Shown here one piece after another: positions 1 to 8,698 of a stretch of 64,000 nucleotides of DNA. Both the position numbers and the translations under genes were made by a program. Below the pieces are notes generated by a model. The model was not told the origin of the DNA. It saw nothing but the letters and a program-made list of their open reading frames with translations, and made no database searches. Each line of letters begins with the position of its first letter. Position 1 is the stretch's first letter. The DNA is from Clostridium pasteurianum BC1 (GTDB lineage: Bacteria; Bacillota; Clostridia; Clostridiales; Clostridiaceae): assembly GCF_000389635.1 (NCBI RefSeq), contig NC_021182.1, positions 2,852,001-2,916,000 of the forward strand, written 5' to 3'.

Positions 1-2
1 CA

Positions 3-284
3 TTAAAGTTTGCAGATAAAAGAGATATTTGGATGCACACTAAAAATATACCTGGTTCTCATGTAATTATTAAAAATTATGGTCCTATATCTGATAAGAC
101 GCTAGAGGAAGCGGCTGGCCTTGCTGCTTATTACAGTAAAGCGAAACATTCTAATAATGTGGCTGTAGACTATACAGAGGTTAAAAATGTGAAAAAGCCT
201 TCCGGTGCCAAACCTGGTATGGTTATATATCTGACAAATAAGACTATCAATATTATGCCTAAAAAACTTGATCAGCACAAGTAA
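3..284 (+). CDS. rqcH: RqcH / NFACT-family protein, C-terminal fragment
   Basis: The open frame enters from the left edge of the window, so only about 93 C-terminal residues are present. They match the NFACT-R (DUF814) domain: DIWMHTKNIPGSHVII, then AYYSKAKHSNNVAVDYT and the KPSGAKPGMVIY segment. Family knowledge: RqcH binds obstructed 50S subunits and adds C-terminal alanine tails to stalled peptides; older annotations call it fibronectin-binding protein FbpA. The stop is followed by a strong hairpin at 372-423. The first ATG inside the window (33) is internal and not the start. Confidence 0.9.
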   Translation, partial: LKFADKRDIWMHTKNIPGSHVIIKNYGPISDKTLEEAAGLAAYYSKAKHSNNVAVDYTEVKNVKKPSGAKPGMVIYLTNKTINIMPKKLDQHK

Positions 285-371
285 GTTATTGAGGATAAAA
301 TAATAGAAGGCAATCCTATTGCAAAAGCTTAAATATTCATGCTTGCATAAAATATAATTAATTACATGTAA

Positions 372-423
372 AATAATAAGAACACTATGAAATTGGCATG
401 ATTTTCATAGTGTTCTTATTATT
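372..423. terminator. Bidirectional terminator between rqcH and pyrR
   Basis: A near-perfect inverted repeat (arms 372-392 and 402-423) contains AGAACACTATGAAA and its complement, flanked by A- and T-rich tracts. It lies between the converging rqcH (+) and pyrR (-) genes and could serve both. Confidence 0.85.
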
Positions 424-578
424 ACAAATATATATTTGAATTCTGAAAATAAAAATTTTTTTAATACAAATTCTTTTTCATTTTACTCACTTTTACTATT
501 TAAAGAAAAATCCAATATATCCATGTAATTTTGCCTTTGTGCAGACAATATATAATAATGTTTCAATTCCACCTAATT

Positions 579-1115
<537 letters not shown>

Positions 1116-1283
1116 TTATTCTCCCCTTTAGATTATCACTAAATCTTTTTTAACCTCAATCCCGCAACCAATTCATCAAACCCATTATTAAAAGTAAATC
1201 CTCTTTATAAAAAATATTTTTTGTAAACAAATATAGAAATACTATGCTCATATTTATCATTTATTAGTTCTACAGTTAAAATT

Positions 1284-1312
1284 AAAAAACCTTAACCAAA
1301 AAACGGTTAAGG
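1284..1312 (-). terminator. Attenuator terminator in the pyrR leader
   Basis: Read on the minus strand, CCTTAACC, a seven-base loop and GGTTAAGG are followed by six Ts. It sits about 170 bases before pyrR and downstream of the PyrR-type hairpin. It may also end transcripts from rluD. The first arm, CCTTAACC, can instead pair with the upstream GGT and AAGG segments, as an antiterminator would. Confidence 0.85.
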
Positions 1313-1343
1313 AAAATTATTAACTAAATGAAACTAATAATAT

Positions 1344-1372
1344 CCTTATGACCTCTCGGGTACATTTAAAGG
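1344..1372 (-). promoter_or_regulatory. PyrR-binding hairpin (pyr attenuator)
   Basis: On the minus strand the sequence CCTTTAAATG, a loop TACCCGAGAGGT and CATAAGG forms a hairpin. The loop matches the core of the known PyrR recognition sequence (CCNGNGAGGN). It lies just 5' of a terminator and pyrR itself. The three bases before the CC differ from the full consensus, so binding is inferred from core, structure and context. Confidence 0.75.
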
Positions 1373-1417
1373 CTATTTATTGATTGAGAATAAAGATATA
1401 ATATCATACAATATTTT

Positions 1418-2335
1418 TTATTTCAATTCATTTCTTAAAATATCTATAATTCTAGTAAAATAAACAGGCACAGCAGCTTCAAACTCCATATACTTTTCAC
1501 TGGAAGGATGAATAAATCCTAATTTCTTTGCATGAAGCATTTGCCCTTTTAAATTAAATCTTTGCTTTTTATATCCGTAAATAGCATCTCCCACAAGAGG
1601 ATGACCCATATGTGCCATATGTACTCTAATTTGATGAGTCCTTCCAGTTTCTAATCTGCACTGAATTAATGTATTATTTTTAAATCTTTCTATGACTTTA
1701 TAATGGGTAACTGCATTTCTTCCATCTTTCACTACGCTAATTTTGATCCGTTCCACCGGATGTCTTGCAAGAGGTACATCCACAGTTCCTTCATCAACTT
1801 TTATTAGTCCTTCTACCAAGGCTAAGTATACTCTTGTCATAGTATGCCCTTTTAATTGTTCTGCTAAAAATTTATGAGCCCTATCATTTTTAGCTACCAC
1901 CAATACCCCGGAGGTGTCCTTATCTATTCTATGTACTATTCCCGGTCTGTTTACTCCATTTATTCCTGATAAATCTTTGCAGTGATATAATAAGGCATTG
2001 ACTAAAGTACCTGTATAATTACCTGGTGCTGGGTGCACTACCATACCCTGAGGTTTATTTATAACTATCACATCGCTGTCTTCATACAATATATCAAGTT
2101 TTATATTTTCTGCTGCTACGTCTAATTCTTTATTTTCAGGAATATTAATACATACCTCATCATTAATTTTTAATTTGTAATTGCTCTTTTTACATTTATT
2201 ATTTACCTGAACGCCGCCATCTTCAATTATCCCCTGTATATAGCTTCTTGACTTATCTTGCAATTTTGTACTAACAAATACATCTAATCTTGTATTCTCT
2301 TCAGGCTTTTCTACTTTAAAATTAAAGTATTCCAT
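1418..2335 (-). CDS. rluD: RluD-family 23S rRNA pseudouridine synthase
   Basis: An N-terminal S4 RNA-binding domain (about residues 15-75) precedes the pseudouridine synthase core with HRIDKDTSG, whose second Asp-containing motif holds the catalytic aspartate near residue 138. Later RLETGRTHQIRVHMAH is also typical. RluD-type enzymes isomerise uridines in helix 69 of 23S rRNA; the exact target here is not provable. The ATG at 2335 is preferred over the one nine bases upstream because AAAGGA then lies at normal spacing. The start overlaps the end of lspA by 14 bases, so the two are probably translationally coupled. Confidence 0.92.
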   Translation of the reverse strand: MEYFNFKVEKPEENTRLDVFVSTKLQDKSRSYIQGIIEDGGVQVNNKCKKSNYKLKINDEVCINIPENKELDVAAENIKLDILYEDSDVIVINKPQGMVVHPAPGNYTGTLVNALLYHCKDLSGINGVNRPGIVHRIDKDTSGVLVVAKNDRAHKFLAEQLKGHTMTRVYLALVEGLIKVDEGTVDVPLARHPVERIKISVVKDGRNAVTHYKVIERFKNNTLIQCRLETGRTHQIRVHMAHMGHPLVGDAIYGYKKQRFNLKGQMLHAKKLGFIHPSSEKYMEFEAAVPVYFTRIIDILRNELK

Positions 2336-2780
2336 TATTATCATCCTTTAATAGACATAACGCAAGTAGTATAGTTCCTACTACCACAGACATATCAGCT
2401 ACATTAAAAGTTGGAAAGCTGTAAACATCCTTGTAGTGAAAATATATAAAATCCACTACATATTTATTCACCAATCTATCATACATATTGCCGATAGCAC
2501 CGCCAATTATAAAGCTCAAGCTTATTCTTATAAGCTTGTTTTTAGGTTTGTACTTAAATATAAAATATATTATCCCTATAATTACAAATATAGTTATTAC
2601 TAATAAAAAATTGGTTTTTCCCTGAAATATACCCCAGGCAGCTCCCCTGTTTTCTAAATAAGACAAACTAAATATATTCTTAATAATAACTACATCATTG
2701 TTGTCTTTTAGAGTTTTTAATGCCCAAATCTTACTGAATCTATCAATTATATTTACTAATATAATTATAATTAGCTCCAT
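2322..2780 (-). CDS. lspA: LspA, lipoprotein signal peptidase (signal peptidase II)
   Basis: A 152-residue protein with four hydrophobic segments. It carries the two catalytic aspartate motifs GNMYDRL and FNVADMSV of the A8 peptidase family. It cleaves the signal peptide of diacylglyceryl-modified prolipoproteins in the cytoplasmic membrane. An AAGGTGGG site precedes the ATG. It overlaps rluD downstream, the usual lspA-rluD pairing in Firmicutes. Length is typical. Confidence 0.96.
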   Translation of the reverse strand: MELIIIILVNIIDRFSKIWALKTLKDNNDVVIIKNIFSLSYLENRGAAWGIFQGKTNFLLVITIFVIIGIIYFIFKYKPKNKLIRISLSFIIGGAIGNMYDRLVNKYVVDFIYFHYKDVYSFPTFNVADMSVVVGTILLALCLLKDDNNGIL

Positions 2781-2810
2781 ATTTATCCCACCTTATCTCT
2801 GCTCTAATAA

Positions 2811-2860
2811 GGCATATAAAAAATAACAAATTTCCATATATTCACTAGTTATTTCTCTTT
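2811..2860. repeat. Short derivative of the 156-bp repeat family
   Basis: GGCATATAAAAAATAAC resembles the left end of the repeat family. It is followed within 20 bases by ACTAGTTATTT, like the right end. The middle is absent. It sits directly beside the full copy at 2862-3020. Confidence 0.5.
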
Positions 2861-2861
2861 A

Positions 2862-3020
2862 GTCATCTTCGAATAAATAACTAGCCAGTATACTAGTCTA
2901 TTTTGCATGCTACCCCGTTAACAGAACCATCTGATAGCATCCACTATCATTAGAACCTATTTCCTTGTATGATTCAAAATATACATCCCAGCTTTGACTT
3001 GTTATTTATTTTCACATGCC
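2862..3020 (-). repeat. Full-length structured repeat, copy E
   Basis: On the minus strand it begins GGCATGTGAAAATAAATA and ends TTATTTATTCGAAGATGAC. It shares with the other copies the central hairpin GATAG(TGGATG)CTATC, the block GGTTCTGTTAACG and ATAGACTAGTATACTG. It is the most diverged full copy, with the inner stem reduced to about seven pairs. It lies between the zinc-finger gene and lspA. Confidence 0.88.
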
Positions 3021-3033
3021 TTAACTGCCTAAA

Positions 3034-3150
3034 TTAGGCGGGAATTATTCCCGCCATCAATGAATCTTACTTAATAGAAACTTGTGATTCCACTAAGTTT
3101 AGATGAATTATCCAGGGACGTGTGACTGTTATAGTACTACAGCCACTAGT
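3034..3150. other. Structured non-coding segment with three hairpins
   Basis: No open frame. It holds a perfect GC-rich palindrome GGCGGGAAT-T-ATTCCCGCC at 3036-3054, a hairpin AAACTTGTGATTCCACTAAGTTT style at about 3078-3100 (arms AAACTT and AAGTTT), and a near-palindrome GTGACTGTTATAG with CTACAGCCAC at 3121-3145. The composition differs from the AT-rich surroundings. It could be a non-coding RNA or a decayed mobile-element end; I cannot decide. Confidence 0.45.
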
Positions 3151-3165
3151 CATCGGATAAACTTA

Positions 3166-3777
3166 TTAATCTGGTAATTGACTTTTATACTGGTCATTGC
3201 TTATTTTTTCTATAGGCTCCACGTACCCTTGCTGATCTTCGTAATCATAAATTTCCACTATATTTTCCATTTTATTAAATGCTTCCACGCTTTCATAGCT
3301 ATCTTCGGAATCAAATTCTGAACTATATAGTTGATGCCTATAGTCCTTTCCAAAAGGATGTCCTATAACCTTCTCTTCTACAGGTCTATCGTGTATTTCT
3401 CTCTGCTTTAAATTATTAATTTTGTTTTCACATTTTACACAATTTTCTGCATAGGGCATAAATTCAAGTCTTCCTGTATCTATGGCTTCACCACAGGATT
3501 TACATTTTCCATAACTTTCATCCTCAATTCTTGTCAATGCATCATCTATTCTTCTGATGATAGATTTCTCATTTTCCCTAAAAGCCATGCCCTTTTCTAT
3601 ATCATTAATTTCAGTTGCTATATCCGATGGATGATTATCGTAATAAGATAATTCAGAAGAAATTTCACTCTTTGAATCGATGGTCTCATTTTTAACCATT
3701 AAATTCAAAAGATCATTGACCTTTTCTCTTTCATTTATAAGCTTTTTTTTAAAATGCTCAAGTTTCTCCATTTGCAT
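3166..3777 (-). CDS. TraR/DksA-family zinc-finger protein (YteA-like)
   Basis: A 203-residue acidic protein: an N-terminal helical region with the conserved DNHPSDIATE motif, then a four-cysteine zinc finger CKSCGEAIDTGRLEF ... CVKC at about residues 105-130. The rest is the polar C-terminal extension seen in Bacillus and Clostridium YteA proteins. DksA relatives bind RNA polymerase; the role of this branch is not established. I chose the ATG at 3777, which has AGAAGGAG eight bases upstream, over an upstream in-frame start without a ribosome site. Confidence 0.85.
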   Translation of the reverse strand: MQMEKLEHFKKKLINEREKVNDLLNLMVKNETIDSKSEISSELSYYDNHPSDIATEINDIEKGMAFRENEKSIIRRIDDALTRIEDESYGKCKSCGEAIDTGRLEFMPYAENCVKCENKINNLKQREIHDRPVEEKVIGHPFGKDYRHQLYSSEFDSEDSYESVEAFNKMENIVEIYDYEDQQGYVEPIEKISNDQYKSQLPD

Positions 3778-3927
3778 AATAACAACTCCTTCTAAGTCAT
3801 CTGAAAACAATTAATAAGTAAAATATACTACAATATTTTCTTGAAGATGCCTTATATTAAAGTAGCTTAAAATCAATAGATTTTTAAGTTCTCCTATAAG
3901 TTATTCTGCCAAATGAAAAATTTTTTA

Positions 3928-4617
3928 TTACATTATTTTTATCATATTTTCTAGTATATATGTAGAATTTTTCACTGCTATAGGTGTAAATTTTTCAAAA
4001 TCCATATGTGCACCATTATTTGCATTATCTGATATAGACCTTATCACAACAAAAGGTACTTTATTTAAATAGCAAACCTGTGCAATACTTCCACCTTCCA
4101 TTTCACAGGCAACTGCACCAAAATCCTTATTTAACCATTTAATTTTTTCTATATCTGCCACAAATTGATCCCCTGTAGCTATTCTTCCTGTAAAAAAGTT
4201 TTTTTCAAAGCTTTCACAAGCCTTTTTAGCTAGTTCAATCAGCTCACTATCACATTTAAAATCATAGGTGTCAAGTCTAGGTATTTGGCCTATTTTATCA
4301 CCAAAAGCAGAAGTATCCATATCATATTGCACTAGATTTTCTGCAATAACTATGTCTCCTGGGAAAATGCCTTTTCCTATTCCTCCAGCGATTCCAACAT
4401 TTATTACAGCATCTACATTAAAATCATCAATTAGTATTTGACTGCATACAGCAGCATTAACCTTGCCAATGCCGCATCTTACTATTACTAAATCTTTTTC
4501 ATACAGTTCACCAAAATTAAATTCCATAGATGCTTTATTTTCTTTTCTCTTAAGCTTTATCTTTTTTAAAAGTAATTCCACTTCTTCATCCATTGCTCCA
4601 ATTATTCCAATTATCAT
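3928..4617 (-). CDS. mtnN: 5'-methylthioadenosine/S-adenosylhomocysteine nucleosidase
   Basis: The 229-residue protein begins MIIGIIGAMDEEVELL and carries the nucleoside phosphorylase motifs NVGIAGGIG and the substrate segment AVACEMEGGSIAQVC. The catalytic aspartate is in VIRSISDNAN. It hydrolyses MTA and SAH to adenine plus the thioribose sugar, serving methionine salvage and methyl-cycle clean-up in the cytosol. It is separated from divIVA by a terminator, so it may have its own promoter or depend on read-through. Length is typical. Confidence 0.95.
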   Translation of the reverse strand: MIIGIIGAMDEEVELLLKKIKLKRKENKASMEFNFGELYEKDLVIVRCGIGKVNAAVCSQILIDDFNVDAVINVGIAGGIGKGIFPGDIVIAENLVQYDMDTSAFGDKIGQIPRLDTYDFKCDSELIELAKKACESFEKNFFTGRIATGDQFVADIEKIKWLNKDFGAVACEMEGGSIAQVCYLNKVPFVVIRSISDNANNGAHMDFEKFTPIAVKNSTYILENMIKIM

Positions 4618-4641
4618 AGTAAACCTCCTAAACTAATCAAT

Positions 4642-4669
4642 AAAAAATCCCACTTACAGGTGAGATTTT
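4642..4669 (-). terminator. Terminator after divIVA
   Basis: On the minus strand AATCTCAC, a short loop and GTGGGATT are followed by TTTTTTA, directly after the divIVA stop. Confidence 0.8.
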
Positions 4670-4670
4670 T

Positions 4671-5282
4671 TTACTCTTTTACAAAGAAACTCTTTATTTC
4701 ATTCAAATCATCATTAAAATTTTCTTCTTTGTCATCTAAAGCCTTTAATTCAGTGGATAAATCTTTATCATCATACTCTTCTATTTCCTTTTCCTTAACC
4801 TGCTCTGTATTGATTATGTTATAATTTTTTTCAAAATCCATTTCTAAATCATTGAACATATCCAGCTGAGTATTCATAAAATTCCTATATTTTGCTCTGA
4901 ACTTTATAAATTCTTGTTTAATAGTTTCGTAGTCATCACTTATTCTAAGCACTTCACTATTGGCTTTATCTATTATTCTCTGTGCGGTATCATTTGCGTT
5001 TCTCACTACTAATTCCGCTTCTTTTTTTGAAGATTGCTTAGCTTGTTCCGCTGCATTTTGCGCTAAGAGAAGAGTATTTTGGATAGTATTCTCGATTTTT
5101 AAATAATGATCAATTTTTTCATTGAGAATAGCTACTTTTTCTTTTAGTGCAGAATTTTCTTTATATATTTCCTCATAGTTATCTCCTATTTTATCCAAAA
5201 ATTCATCTACTTCATCCTGATCATATCCTCTTAATACCTTTTTAAACTCTTTATTGTTTATATCCATTGAAGTTAATCTCAT
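4671..5282 (-). CDS. divIVA: DivIVA family cell-division/polarity protein
   Basis: The N-terminus MRLTSMDINNKEFKKVLRGY followed by DQDEVDEFLDKI is the DivIVA membrane-binding domain. Long coiled coil follows (about residues 30-150), then an acidic tail. DivIVA binds negatively curved membrane at septa and poles and recruits division or polarity partners. The ATG at 5282 is chosen because GGGGTGG lies just before it; the GTG nine bases upstream lies inside that site. It is followed by a terminator and ends the ylmE-sepF-ylmH-divIVA group. Length is 203 residues, normal for the family. Confidence 0.93.
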   Translation of the reverse strand: MRLTSMDINNKEFKKVLRGYDQDEVDEFLDKIGDNYEEIYKENSALKEKVAILNEKIDHYLKIENTIQNTLLLAQNAAEQAKQSSKKEAELVVRNANDTAQRIIDKANSEVLRISDDYETIKQEFIKFRAKYRNFMNTQLDMFNDLEMDFEKNYNIINTEQVKEKEIEEYDDKDLSTELKALDDKEENFNDDLNEIKSFFVKE

Positions 5283-5296
5283 CTTTACCACCCCGA

Positions 5297-6067
5297 TTAA
5301 ACAAATTTTTTTATAAGGACTTTTATTCTATTTTTAGCAGTAACACCAATATCACCTATTAATTTGTATTTACCATATCCTCTTATAGTTATAGTAGTTC
5401 CAAAAGCAACATCATAATCTTTTTCTTTCTCTAATGTATAATTTAAAAATATATTGCCTCTACTTATTAACTCAACTGCTTTACTTCGAGATATATTGCA
5501 TATGGAACTTACTAAGCAATCCAATCTGAGAGAAGAAACAATAATGGTAAATTCCTCAAATTTTATCTTTGGTATATTATAACTTACAGGTTCTAATTCA
5601 TAAATATTACAAGAACATTTTCCTATGGAAGATAAATTATCTATTATATAACTTAATATATCCTTGCTAACTGCAACAAAACATGAATTATCTACTACAA
5701 TTAGATCTCCAAACTTATTTCTGTTAATGCCTATGGACATTATAGCTCCCAAATAGTCCCTGTGAGTTAAATTGTTAAATTTTGACTTATTTTCTATTTT
5801 AATAAGTCCTACTGGAAAATAATCAACTTCTTGTTCAGAAAAAGCCAACATATTTCTTTCACTATTTTCAAAAATCCCATACTGCATAATTTGTATACCT
5901 AAGGAATTTGCTAATCTACACAGACCATTACAAATATCAGGAGTATAAAATTCATTAGTATACACTGTTTTTCTTATTTTAATTGCAAGATTAATTTTAT
6001 CAAAAATATTGGATAAAGTTAATTTATCTTCACTGAAAATACTATTTAAAAATTCATTTTTATTCAT
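5297..6067 (-). CDS. ylmH: YlmH, S4-domain RNA-binding protein
   Basis: A 256-residue protein. The N-terminal two-thirds contain the YlmH motif RDYLGAIMSIGINRNKFGDL, and a C-terminal S4 domain starts near RLDCLVSSICNISRSKAVEL. B. subtilis YlmH acts in ribosome-associated quality control, binding stalled 50S-tRNA complexes; older work links it to cell division by its neighbours. rqcH also occurs in this window, which fits a shared pathway but is not proof. It lies 15 bases before divIVA. The gap upstream to sepF is filled by a full repeat element. Confidence 0.9.
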   Translation of the reverse strand: MNKNEFLNSIFSEDKLTLSNIFDKINLAIKIRKTVYTNEFYTPDICNGLCRLANSLGIQIMQYGIFENSERNMLAFSEQEVDYFPVGLIKIENKSKFNNLTHRDYLGAIMSIGINRNKFGDLIVVDNSCFVAVSKDILSYIIDNLSSIGKCSCNIYELEPVSYNIPKIKFEEFTIIVSSLRLDCLVSSICNISRSKAVELISRGNIFLNYTLEKEKDYDVAFGTTITIRGYGKYKLIGDIGVTAKNRIKVLIKKFV

Positions 6068-6089
6068 TTTCTCTCTTCAATCTATATTC

Positions 6090-6246
6090 GGCACATTCAA
6101 ATAAATAACTAGCCAGTATGCTAGTCTATTTTAAATCCTACTGCGTCAACAGAGCCCTCAGATAGCTCACTATCTTGGTCACCTGTTTTCTTGCATGATT
6201 CAAAATATACGTGGCATCTTTGAATTACTAGTTATTTTCATATGCC
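6090..6246 (-). repeat. Full-length structured repeat, copy A
   Basis: On the minus strand the copy begins GGCATATGAAAATAACTAG directly after the sepF stop codon TAA and ends TTATTTGAATGTGCC. It has the inner stem TATTTTGAATC with GATTTAAAATA (one G-U pair) and the central hairpin GATAG(TGAG)CTATC. It lies inside the sepF-ylmH operon. Confidence 0.93.
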
Positions 6247-6705
6247 TTATTTATTCCACATGAACATACTTTTTCCTGAAAGTTCAGTTTGTAATTCATT
6301 AGAAACTTCTACATTTGAAGGTGATAATATGTATACATTTTTTTCTACTTCCTGCAATTCACCATTAAGTACGTAACTAGCACCACCCATAAAATCAAGT
6401 AGTCTTTGAGCTGTTTTAGGCTCTAAATCACTAACATTTACAACTATAATCCTTCTATTTTTCAGTTCATCACATATAGCCGTTGCTTCATCATAATCCT
6501 TAGGTCTTGAAATAACAACTCTTACAGATGAGGCTGTATGAATGTTTACAACTTTATTACTTTTCTTGCTGCTTAGTATTGGTTCATCCAATTCTTCATC
6601 CGTTTCTCTCGGAAGCTTCATATCCTCCTGATCATCAAATTCCTCTTCTATGCTTCCATCATCAAGCCCAATAATACCCATAATTTTATTAAACATTTTT
6701 GCCAT
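6247..6705 (-). CDS. sepF: SepF, cell-division protein
   Basis: A 152-residue protein with a short N-terminal amphipathic segment [13 protein letters not shown], an acidic linker and the conserved C-terminal domain with [28 protein letters not shown] and [11 protein letters not shown]. SepF anchors FtsZ polymers to the membrane and orders the septal ring. A strong AGGAGG site precedes the ATG. It follows ylmE by 16 bases. The usual next gene ylmG (yggT) is missing; repeat A occupies that place. Confidence 0.95.
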   Translation of the reverse strand: MAKMFNKIMGIIGLDDGSIEEEFDDQEDMKLPRETDEELDEPILSSKKSNKVVNIHTASSVRVVISRPKDYDEATAICDELKNRRIIVVNVSDLEPKTAQRLLDFMGGASYVLNGELQEVEKNVYILSPSNVEVSNELQTELSGKSMFMWNK

Positions 6706-6721
6706 TTTGTTTTCCTCCTAT

Positions 6722-7387
6722 TTATAATTTATTATAGTTCCTTTTACCAAATATGCCTTCACCAACTCTAATCATATTGGCTTCTTCTTCTAAAGCAATT
6801 TTATAATCATGAGTCATTCCCATAGATAGATACTCCATAGAAATATTATTATAATTCTTTTCCTTTACGTTATTCCATATATGTCTCATTTCGGTAAAAT
6901 ACATTCTGCACCCTTCTTCTGATCCCTTTGGAATTACAGCCATAAGACCTTTAACTTTCAAATTATTGCATTTCTCGCATTCTTCTAAAATTTCAGGTAG
7001 ATCTTCTTTAAATATACCAGTTTTTGATGCTTCTCTTCCAATATTTATCTGAACCAGTACATTTGCTATTAAATTATTAGCAGCATATCTTTTTTCAATT
7101 TCATTTATCAACTTAATACTGTCCACAGAATGAATCAAATGAACTTTACCAACAATATATTTTACTTTATTAGTCTGAAGATGACCTATAAGATGCCATC
7201 TAACGGAAGAATCAAATCTGTCTGTTTTTCCTATAAGTTCTTGAACCCTATTTTCTCCAAAATCTCTTATGCCCTCATTGTATGCCTCTTGAATTTCTTC
7301 TACAGTCCTAGTTTTGGATACAGCTATTAAAGTAACATTTTCAGGCAGCTGTGTTTTTATCTTACAAATATTTTCTTTTATAGACAA
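6722..7387 (-). CDS. ylmE: YggS/YlmE-family PLP-binding protein
   Basis: A 221-residue protein with the alanine-racemase-type barrel of the PLPBP family. The PLP lysine lies in LIAVSKTRTVEEI, followed by FGENRVQEL, WHLIGHLQTNK and the C-terminal LSMGMTHDYKIAL. Family members keep pyridoxal phosphate in balance and have no known catalytic reaction. The start is TTG at 7387 with AAGGAGACGGTG upstream, and the sequence matches family N-termini. It opens the ylmE-sepF-ylmH-divIVA group. Confidence 0.93.
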   Translation of the reverse strand: MSIKENICKIKTQLPENVTLIAVSKTRTVEEIQEAYNEGIRDFGENRVQELIGKTDRFDSSVRWHLIGHLQTNKVKYIVGKVHLIHSVDSIKLINEIEKRYAANNLIANVLVQINIGREASKTGIFKEDLPEILEECEKCNNLKVKGLMAVIPKGSEEGCRMYFTEMRHIWNNVKEKNYNNISMEYLSMGMTHDYKIALEEEANMIRVGEGIFGKRNYNKL

Positions 7388-7559
7388 AATTACACCGTCT
7401 CCTTATAATATCGATATATTATTCTAGCAATTAACCTCTATAAATATATTATTCTTCATAAAATAAAAAAATCCTTCACAAATTAAGTAATTTTTTTAAT
7501 TTAATTATACATCATCATATTTTCCGGATAAAAATGATCTCCTGCAGGTTGTATAAAAA

Positions 7560-8285
7560 TTAATTCTTGGCTTTCAAATAACTATGACTAAGATCTCCAT
7601 CATAGCCTCCAATTTTTATATTATCACTTTGATATAAAGTAACATCAATACCTCTATTTATCATAGTGTATAAATAATTATTACTTGACATCATATAATC
7701 CTTTAACTTATCCTTGTCTCCAATGGCATTTATATAAAAGGGAGAACCAAGAGACACACCATTAACCCTGATAAAGGGTCCTATACAGTAAATTTCTGTA
7801 GTACTTGCTATTCTCTGACCATTTACAGAAATAGCCTCTGCCCCAGCTAACTGTAAATCATTAACTATATAACTTACATCAAAATTATGAATCAATTTTC
7901 GTAAGTCATAATTAGAATTTATAACAGCTCCATTAAATTTATCTGTCCCATCATCCAATTGTATTTTAACCCCAGGGCCTTCTACATCCATTTCTCCCGA
8001 AATAACTTTAGCATTATTTAATTCCTGCTTTAATTCCTGCTCTAAGACTTCACTGCTTTTAGTATTGTCAAATTTCTGTATCTTGTTTTGTAAATCAAAA
8101 TAATTATCTCTTAATTCATTAATTTGACTAACTAAATTATTTTTATAATTATACTGATCCTGATATTGCTTTGCATTTAAGAAAACTCTTGTAGTAGTTC
8201 TAGAAAAATTAAAATTTGAAGTTATTAATATTCCAATTATTATACAGGCTGCAAATACAAATACTGTTGATTCATTATTTTTCAC
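7560..8285 (-). CDS. DUF881 family protein (YlxW/YlxX-like), membrane-proximal copy
   Basis: One N-terminal membrane segment, a coiled coil (about residues 30-90) and a C-terminal DUF881 domain with VEGPGVKIQLDD and AGAEAISVNGQRI. The bulk should lie outside the cell. Family members sit beside ftsQ and sbp in dcw clusters of Firmicutes but have no firm function. The GTG at 8285 is preferred: GAGGTG lies six bases before it, while the upstream GTG is part of that site. It is the last gene of the dcw operon here and a paralogue of the gene at 8699-9460. Confidence 0.85.
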   Translation of the reverse strand: MKNNESTVFVFAACIIIGILITSNFNFSRTTTRVFLNAKQYQDQYNYKNNLVSQINELRDNYFDLQNKIQKFDNTKSSEVLEQELKQELNNAKVISGEMDVEGPGVKIQLDDGTDKFNGAVINSNYDLRKLIHNFDVSYIVNDLQLAGAEAISVNGQRIASTTEIYCIGPFIRVNGVSLGSPFYINAIGDKDKLKDYMMSSNNYLYTMINRGIDVTLYQSDNIKIGGYDGDLSHSYLKAKN

Positions 8286-8298
8286 TTTATTCACCTCA

Positions 8299-8637
8299 TC
8301 ACTGAGTTTTACCTCTATCCAGTAATGTTCTTCTTATTAATGCAAAATTATTAAATATTCTACTTCCAAAAACTATAACTGCCGCAAGATAGATAGGTAT
8401 TCCCAATTTATCTCCTAGATATACTAATGCCACAGAAAGCACTGCATTTCCAAAGAAGCCTGAAATAAATACATCTGCTCTAAATTGCTTTGAAAGTGCT
8501 GCCCTTAAAGCACCAAATACCGAGTCAAGACAGGCAAATATTGCAACTGACATATATGGTGAAAATTGATCTGGTATAGGTACATTCCATAATACGCCTA
8601 TTATAATTCCTATCAACAAACCAAAAAATGCTATCAT
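8299..8637 (-). CDS. sbp: Small basic protein Sbp (DUF1290)
   Basis: A 112-residue, strongly hydrophobic protein with about three membrane segments and the signature LDSVFGALRAAL. It is named from B. subtilis sbp next to ftsA; the function is unknown. AAGGAG precedes the ATG with normal spacing. It lies between two DUF881 genes, the standard arrangement. Confidence 0.92.
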   Translation of the reverse strand: MIAFFGLLIGIIIGVLWNVPIPDQFSPYMSVAIFACLDSVFGALRAALSKQFRADVFISGFFGNAVLSVALVYLGDKLGIPIYLAAVIVFGSRIFNNFALIRRTLLDRGKTQ

Positions 8638-8698
8638 ACAATCAACTCCTTAAATAGTATAGTAGTCATAACCATTAGTAAAAAATACCTTGCTCTAA

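Noticed and set aside
3835-3853. A further repeat end (TTGAAGATGCCTTA) downstream of the zinc-finger gene start
   Set aside because: Only about 14 bases match the right end; too short in AT-rich DNA to call.
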